Position numbers and translations under genes: made by a program. DNA of 9,100 bases from Methanocorpusculum sp. (GTDB lineage Archaea > Halobacteriota > Methanomicrobia > Methanomicrobiales > Methanocorpusculaceae), in the NCBI GenBank assembly GCA_030539595.1, contig JAUNXW010000059.1, positions 1-9,100 on the forward strand, written 5' to 3'. This document shows positions 5,833 through 9,100 of the stretch, piece by piece. A model generated the notes under the pieces. That model had not been told where the DNA came from. It made no database searches and saw only the letters and a list, made by a program, of their open reading frames with translations. Within the stretch, counting starts at the first letter, position 1; every line of letters begins with the position of its first letter.

Positions 5833-8522
5833 TCACTTTCCTCCTCAAAGGTATATCTGCAGATAAATCTGTAGGGGCAGTATTCGTCATCGCATTTTGA
5901 CGGTGTGCAGCAAAGCCCTTTTCTCATTTTTTCTGCGCTCTCGAAGCATTTGGAAATTATCTCATCCGTCTTTTCAGAGACCGTTGTTCCTTTGAACGGG
6001 TTAACTTCCGCAAACTCCTTGGTCGTAATTTTCAGATAAAATCCCCCTAAAGGATTCATCCCGCTTGAATTTGAAAACACTTTTGCATACAGAGGAATCT
6101 GCAGAAGTTTTCCTTCGCTCAGTTCGCTTTTGAAAGATGAACCGGTCTTGTAGTCAACAATCATAAAATCGTTTCCGTTTACAAGAACCCTGTCTATTTC
6201 TCCGTAGATACGCATCTCACTTTCATCTTTTGTGATTTTTGAGTTTATCTTTCTCTCAGTAAATTCTGCGGGCGTCTTCCATCCAAGCTTTGACAGCTTA
6301 ATTTCGTTTTCTATGAACTTCACAAAAATGCTTGAGAGCCCGTTTTCGCCGAGATACCATTCTCTTTTTGCAGTCCACTCAGGTGTACCGATTTTGATTT
6401 TGTCAAACTCCTGCACAGCTATTTTTAAAATCGCCTCAAGCGCCGTTTCTTTTTCTTCTTCAGTTACCGAGTCTGCAAACTCAGTAAAAAACCTCTGAAG
6501 AGTTTTGTGAACCACAAGTCCTATCAAAATCGCTTCAGAACCCTGTTCTTCCGCGCTGTAAAGTTTCAGATGATAGGTGAGATACCATCTGAACGGACAT
6601 TTAACATAAGCCTCAAGAGTTGTCGGCGCGAACTGATAGCTCTCGTCATATTTTTTGAACGTCTCCGCAACTTCGGGAATTTCGGAAAAGTCGGCTGAGT
6701 ATTTTTTGAGTTCTTTGTTGATTCTCTGTGTCACGGATTCAGCCGATGTTAGTCCCGCAAGTCCCCTGCACGATTCGTTTCTCCTAAGCAGAGTTCCTGC
6801 TTTTTTCTGGTTCTCAAAAATAGAATGCTTCAAATTTATTTTTTCGTAACTCGGCTCGGAATTAAAAAGCCGTGTCATGAACGGCGACGGAATAAGATTT
6901 TTTCCGTTGTCTTTTGCCGCGCAGGACAAACTAAGTTTTTTGCGTGCACAGAGCAGGGCTGTTTTGAAGTGATACATCTCGGATTCAAACATCTGAGTTT
7001 TCAAATCCGGAACAATCTCTTCTGTCTCTTTTTCGCTGAACGGAGGAAGCGTCGCGGGAATATTTGGGATATTGTCTGATGACAGCCCTACAATAAACAC
7101 ATAGTCTGCTTTAATGGAAGCAGCCGACGCGAGTTTTGCGACACGGAACGAATCGTCGGTTTCTTTTTTTGTCACGAACTTGGCAAGCGAAAAGCGCAGG
7201 AGGTATGAGTAAAAAACCGAGAGTTCGGTTTTTTCTTCAGCCGATGCAGAAATCCGCATTGCGTCTATTATTTTCAGAAATTTGTTCCTTGCGGCATTTG
7301 CTGATTCTGTCAGCGGGTAATCAGTCCATCCTGATTTTCTCAGCCAATATTTGAACGCCGTGCAGTGTCCCGCAAGTGTGTTTTTATGTTCTTCAAGAGA
7401 GAGCCATTCTATTAAAATTGTGACGTCGGCAATTTTTGAACCGAAACGCTCCGAATCTTTTCCGCCGAGTTTTTTTGAGACCGACAGCCATTCGTTTTTC
7501 TTGCTGTCAACTCCCGTGATAATACTGATTTGCCTGAGTTCTCCTGCGGTGATTTTTGCTTGGCAGTTTGTGAAAAACGGTGAGAGAAGAATTTCTTCAA
7601 GGTCTTCGAGTTTGAAATTGCGGGTGACTGCGCTGAGACAGGCAAGGGCTGATTTTACAACAGGGATGTTGGCAAGAGAAATTCCCTGTTCAGCGGAGTA
7701 ATATTTCAGTGATTTTATCGAATCCCCTTCCAGTGCGAAAAAGTCAGGGATTATTTCGTCAATAAGTTTGACTGTGCGGGATATTGACGGTGAAAGAACA
7801 AGGATTTCTTTGGGCGAGACTCCATCTTCGATGAGTTCTGCAATTTTTTCAAGAACGGCTTTTATCTCGGTCTTGGCATCTTTATATCTGATTAGGTCTT
7901 CTTTTGTTAAAATATCCGGAACACCGGATATTTCTTCTGGGTAATACGGGATTACTTCATCAGCACACTCAATGATTTTTTCGAAGAAAATTTCGGCGAG
8001 TTTGTTTGACGGTCTGATTTTGCAGTGAATCAGATTACCGATTTTGAATTCACCCGCGTCAAGTACGGAGACTGCTTTCTCCATCACGGAAAATGAATCG
8101 CAGACGTTGTTTTCCTCAGACCATCTCTCATACTCGTCGATTATTTTTATTATTGCATCGTGTTTTTTTGATGTATTGGGAATTTCTGTGCAGGCTGTTT
8201 TTTTGGTGCTGCATATGTATAGCAGTTGATTTACAAGAGTTGCCGCCACTCTTTTTTTGTTTCTTTCAAAAAATGAGCCCTCGACAAGTTTTGAAAAAAT
8301 TATAAGCTGTTCGTCCGCGTCTATTATTCTGATTTCAGGATGAGTAATGGATACGATGTGCTTTGCGAAAGACTTGAGAGTGGTCACCGAATCGGAAAGA
8401 ACGGGAGTGTTTATTTTTTTGTAAACCTCTTCAACCGCCCCGGCTGAATCGACAATTAGCCATGTATTGAACGGGTCTTTTTTTGAAAGAGCTGCAAATG
8501 CTTTTTCAAAATATTCTGTCAT
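5829..8522 (-). CDS. addB: AddB-like RecB-family nuclease with Fe-S cysteines and no Walker A
   Basis: The 897-residue protein is the likely second subunit of an AddAB-type enzyme. The N-terminal half resembles a degenerate UvrD fold: a strand WLIVDSAGAVEEV (21-33), VTTLKSFAKHIV (46-57), then a helical region and IRIIDADEQLIIF (64-76). A second core segment is KADYVFIVGLSSDNIP (471-486). No P-loop is present, and an in-frame TGA three codons upstream of the ATG rules out a simple N-terminal extension. The nuclease follows FAPTTLEAYVKCPFRWYL (631-648), with His672, Asp777 (GEIDRVL), Asp790 and Lys792 (IVDYKTG), and Gln808 with Tyr812. Cys642 together with Cys877, Cys882 and Cys888 fits the AddB-type 4Fe-4S arrangement of one distant and three clustered cysteines, though the first spacing is CX4C rather than the usual CX2C. 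Cys871 and Cys872 are extra. It is the first gene of the operon. The ATG has no Shine-Dalgarno site. Bacterial AddB is longer, at about 1150 residues. Confidence 0.82.
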   Translation of the reverse strand: MTEYFEKAFAALSKKDPFNTWLIVDSAGAVEEVYKKINTPVLSDSVTTLKSFAKHIVSITHPEIRIIDADEQLIIFSKLVEGSFFERNKKRVAATLVNQLLYICSTKKTACTEIPNTSKKHDAIIKIIDEYERWSEENNVCDSFSVMEKAVSVLDAGEFKIGNLIHCKIRPSNKLAEIFFEKIIECADEVIPYYPEEISGVPDILTKEDLIRYKDAKTEIKAVLEKIAELIEDGVSPKEILVLSPSISRTVKLIDEIIPDFFALEGDSIKSLKYYSAEQGISLANIPVVKSALACLSAVTRNFKLEDLEEILLSPFFTNCQAKITAGELRQISIITGVDSKKNEWLSVSKKLGGKDSERFGSKIADVTILIEWLSLEEHKNTLAGHCTAFKYWLRKSGWTDYPLTESANAARNKFLKIIDAMRISASAEEKTELSVFYSYLLRFSLAKFVTKKETDDSFRVAKLASAASIKADYVFIVGLSSDNIPNIPATLPPFSEKETEEIVPDLKTQMFESEMYHFKTALLCARKKLSLSCAAKDNGKNLIPSPFMTRLFNSEPSYEKINLKHSIFENQKKAGTLLRRNESCRGLAGLTSAESVTQRINKELKKYSADFSEIPEVAETFKKYDESYQFAPTTLEAYVKCPFRWYLTYHLKLYSAEEQGSEAILIGLVVHKTLQRFFTEFADSVTEEEKETALEAILKIAVQEFDKIKIGTPEWTAKREWYLGENGLSSIFVKFIENEIKLSKLGWKTPAEFTERKINSKITKDESEMRIYGEIDRVLVNGNDFMIVDYKTGSSFKSELSEGKLLQIPLYAKVFSNSSGMNPLGGFYLKITTKEFAEVNPFKGTTVSEKTDEIISKCFESAEKMRKGLCCTPSKCDDEYCPYRFICRYTFEEESE
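5840..5846 (-). promoter_or_regulatory. Strong Shine-Dalgarno site for addA inside the addB end
   Basis: The minus strand reads GAGGAGG, seven bases before the addA ATG and within the last codons of addB. It is the only strong ribosome binding site in the window. It fixes the addA start and, with the ATGA stop-start overlap, points to coupled translation and roughly matched production of the two subunits. Confidence 0.8.
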
Positions 8523-8546
8523 AGATAGTCATTGTTTGACGTGAGA

Positions 8547-8559
8547 GATAATAAGTAAG
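8547..8559 (-). promoter_or_regulatory. Candidate TATA region of the addBA operon
   Basis: The minus strand reads CTTACTTATTATC, centred about 31 bases before the addB ATG. With no Shine-Dalgarno site, this would give a leader of only a few bases. A second A/T-rich stretch (CAAATAATTATC, near 8562-8573) is an alternative. GTGAGAG occurs on the plus strand at 8541-8547 and again at 8573-8579, flanking this region as a 7-base direct repeat that could be a regulator site or chance. Confidence 0.35.
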
Positions 8560-8607
8560 ACGATAATTATTTGTGAGAGTTTGTTCAATCGTGCTTAAAT
8601 CCGTTGG

Positions 8608-8624
8608 ACAAAATTTAGTCTAAG
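8608..8624. repeat. 17-bp direct repeat, right copy
   Basis: This is the exact second copy of the 17-base sequence at 164-180, in the same orientation and about 8.44 kb away. It lies between the addB promoter region and the first AT-rich repeat unit. Its function is unknown. Confidence 0.7.
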
Positions 8625-8637
8625 TACCCTGTTGGCA

Positions 8638-8772
8638 GCTTCGCTCCGTTTATCCAGTACTTAGCTATTTTTTATTGATTAGAATTATTTCGACTAACTT
8701 TTGGCTTCGCTTATCCAGTACTTCGCTAATTTTTATTGATTAGTTTTATTTCAACTAACTTTGGGCTTCGCT
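8638..8772. repeat. Two tandem units of the dispersed AT-rich repeat
   Basis: GCTTCGCT recurs at 8638-8645, 8704-8711 and 8765-8772, marking units of 66 and 61 bases and the start of a third that then diverges. The two units differ by a five-base insertion (CCGTT) and about six substitutions in 53 aligned bases. Each contains TATCCAGTACTT, an A/T-rich TTTTATTGATTAG block and a TTTC(G/A)ACTAACTTT block. The first unit is almost identical, in reverse orientation, to the copy left of cofE. The units are too long and too diverged for a CRISPR array and there is no ORF. They look like a genome-wide intergenic repeat family. Confidence 0.85.
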
Positions 8773-8858
8773 ACGATAATCTCTTCGCTCAGCATTGATG
8801 GAAATTTATTAGAAGTTCGGCTATCGCCTCAGCCAATTCGCTCCTTCACTTGAAAAAG

Positions 8859-8931
8859 TTTGCAAGTCATAGACTTGCAAATTTGGCAAATCTTCGATTT
8901 GCACAAATGCTGCCGAAAGCCCTTCGGGCTT
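8859..8931. repeat. Three consecutive short hairpins, left arm of the palindromic element
   Basis: Perfect stems follow one another: TTTGCAAGTC/GACTTGCAAA with loop ATA (8859-8881, 10 bp), GCAAATC/GATTTGC with loop TTC (8886-8902, 7 bp) and AAGCCC/GGGCTT with loop TTC (8917-8931, 6 bp). The last two contain CTTCG, the classic UUCG-type loop context, if transcribed. No long T-run directly follows the first two. The third is followed closely by TATTCTTATTTTTTATTCTT, which could make it a plus-strand terminator. Confidence 0.7.
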
Positions 8932-8999
8932 ATTCTTATTTTTTATTCTTGTGTCCACAGGCAACTAAAAATCATTGGATAAACCCTCTTGGCTTGCGT

Positions 9000-9039
9000 G
9001 GAACTTTAGTTCCCTTAGCTAAGCAAGTCTCAGACTTGC
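9000..9039. repeat. Three short palindromes, right arm of the palindromic element
   Basis: GGAACT/AGTTCC with loop TT (9000-9013), the self-complementary CTTAGCTAAG (9014-9023) and GCAAGTC/GACTTGC with loop TCA (9023-9039) lie end to end. The last stem repeats the core of the hairpin at 8859-8881, so the two arms can also pair with one another in alternative folds. Confidence 0.65.
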
Positions 9040-9100
9040 GTTATCACGGCAGCGTTTTTCAAGCGAGGGAGCGAATTGGCTGAGGCGATAGCCGAAGGCG

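Larger units (their letters stand above)
8816..9096. repeat. 281-bp element with 42-bp terminal inverted repeats
   Basis: Bases 8816-8857 and 9055-9096 are inverted copies matching at 40 of 42 positions, with one A-C and one G-T exception. They begin TTCGGCTATCGCCTCAGCC and end in the reverse complement. The flanking bases on the two sides do not match, so the repeat ends there. A further inner pair, GCTGCCG (8909-8915) and CGGCAGC (9047-9053), nests inside. No transposase or credible ORF is present. The long terminal repeats suggest a MITE-like element, while the nested pairing could equally mean a structured RNA. Target duplication cannot be checked, as only four bases remain to the right. 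Confidence 0.75.

Noticed and set aside
7412..7645. 77-codon minus-strand frame overlapping addB
   Set aside because: It shares the strand but is a different frame inside the intact addB coding sequence, and reads as low-complexity Ser/Lys-rich sequence.
8638..8772. CRISPR array
   Set aside because: Units of 61-66 bases repeat along their whole length without unique spacers, differ from one another by several bases, and no cas gene is nearby.
8850..9083. 77-codon open frame on the plus strand in the right non-coding region
   Set aside because: It runs through the inverted repeats and hairpins, and its composition simply follows the palindromic words. No RBS or family resemblance is seen.
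8816..9096. Insertion sequence with a transposase
   Set aside because: The terminal repeats resemble those of a transposon, but the 197 bases between them are too short for a transposase and show no remnant of one.

Overview
The window reads as chromosomal DNA of a methanogen-like euryarchaeon, possibly one of the Methanomicrobiales. That lineage is an inference. Three things support an archaeon: a stand-alone F420:gamma-glutamyl ligase (CofE), archaeal-type TATA boxes about 22-33 bases before several starts with no Shine-Dalgarno site, and a tRNA gene without an encoded CCA. Two Fe-S proteins (PurF and the AddB-like subunit) would suit an anaerobe. All recognised genes are on the minus strand.

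Layout from left to right: 1-230 is non-coding, with a possible start of a further minus-strand gene at the very edge, an AT-rich repeat cluster (70-210) and a T-tract terminator. 231-995 is cofE. 996-1223 is an intergenic stretch with a weak promoter and a small inverted repeat. 1224-2630 is purF, the first enzyme of purine synthesis, with a strong TATA box placed for a leaderless mRNA. 2684-2757 is tRNA-Arg(CCG) with its own TATA box. 2809-8522 is a two-gene operon, transcribed addB then addA, with a four-base ATGA overlap. 8523-9100 carries no gene and is filled with repeats and palindromes.

The two large genes together look like an AddAB-type helicase-nuclease that processes double-strand DNA ends. 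The AddA-like subunit has a complete set of UvrD-type helicase motifs plus a C-terminal RecB-family nuclease. The AddB-like subunit has no Walker A motif but has a complete RecB-family nuclease and a cysteine set suited to an Fe-S cluster. This machine is typical of bacteria, whereas archaea usually use HerA-NurA with Mre11-Rad50, so an AddAB pair here is notable.

The most unexplained signals are in the non-coding DNA. A repeat unit of about 60-66 bases occurs twice in tandem on the right (8638-8772) and at least once in opposite orientation on the left, sharing a perfect 33-base inverted match about 8.5 kb apart. A 17-base direct repeat lies just inside each. At the right edge a 281-base element (8816-9096) has 42-base terminal inverted repeats enclosing a string of short perfect hairpins. 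It resembles a MITE or a highly structured RNA.
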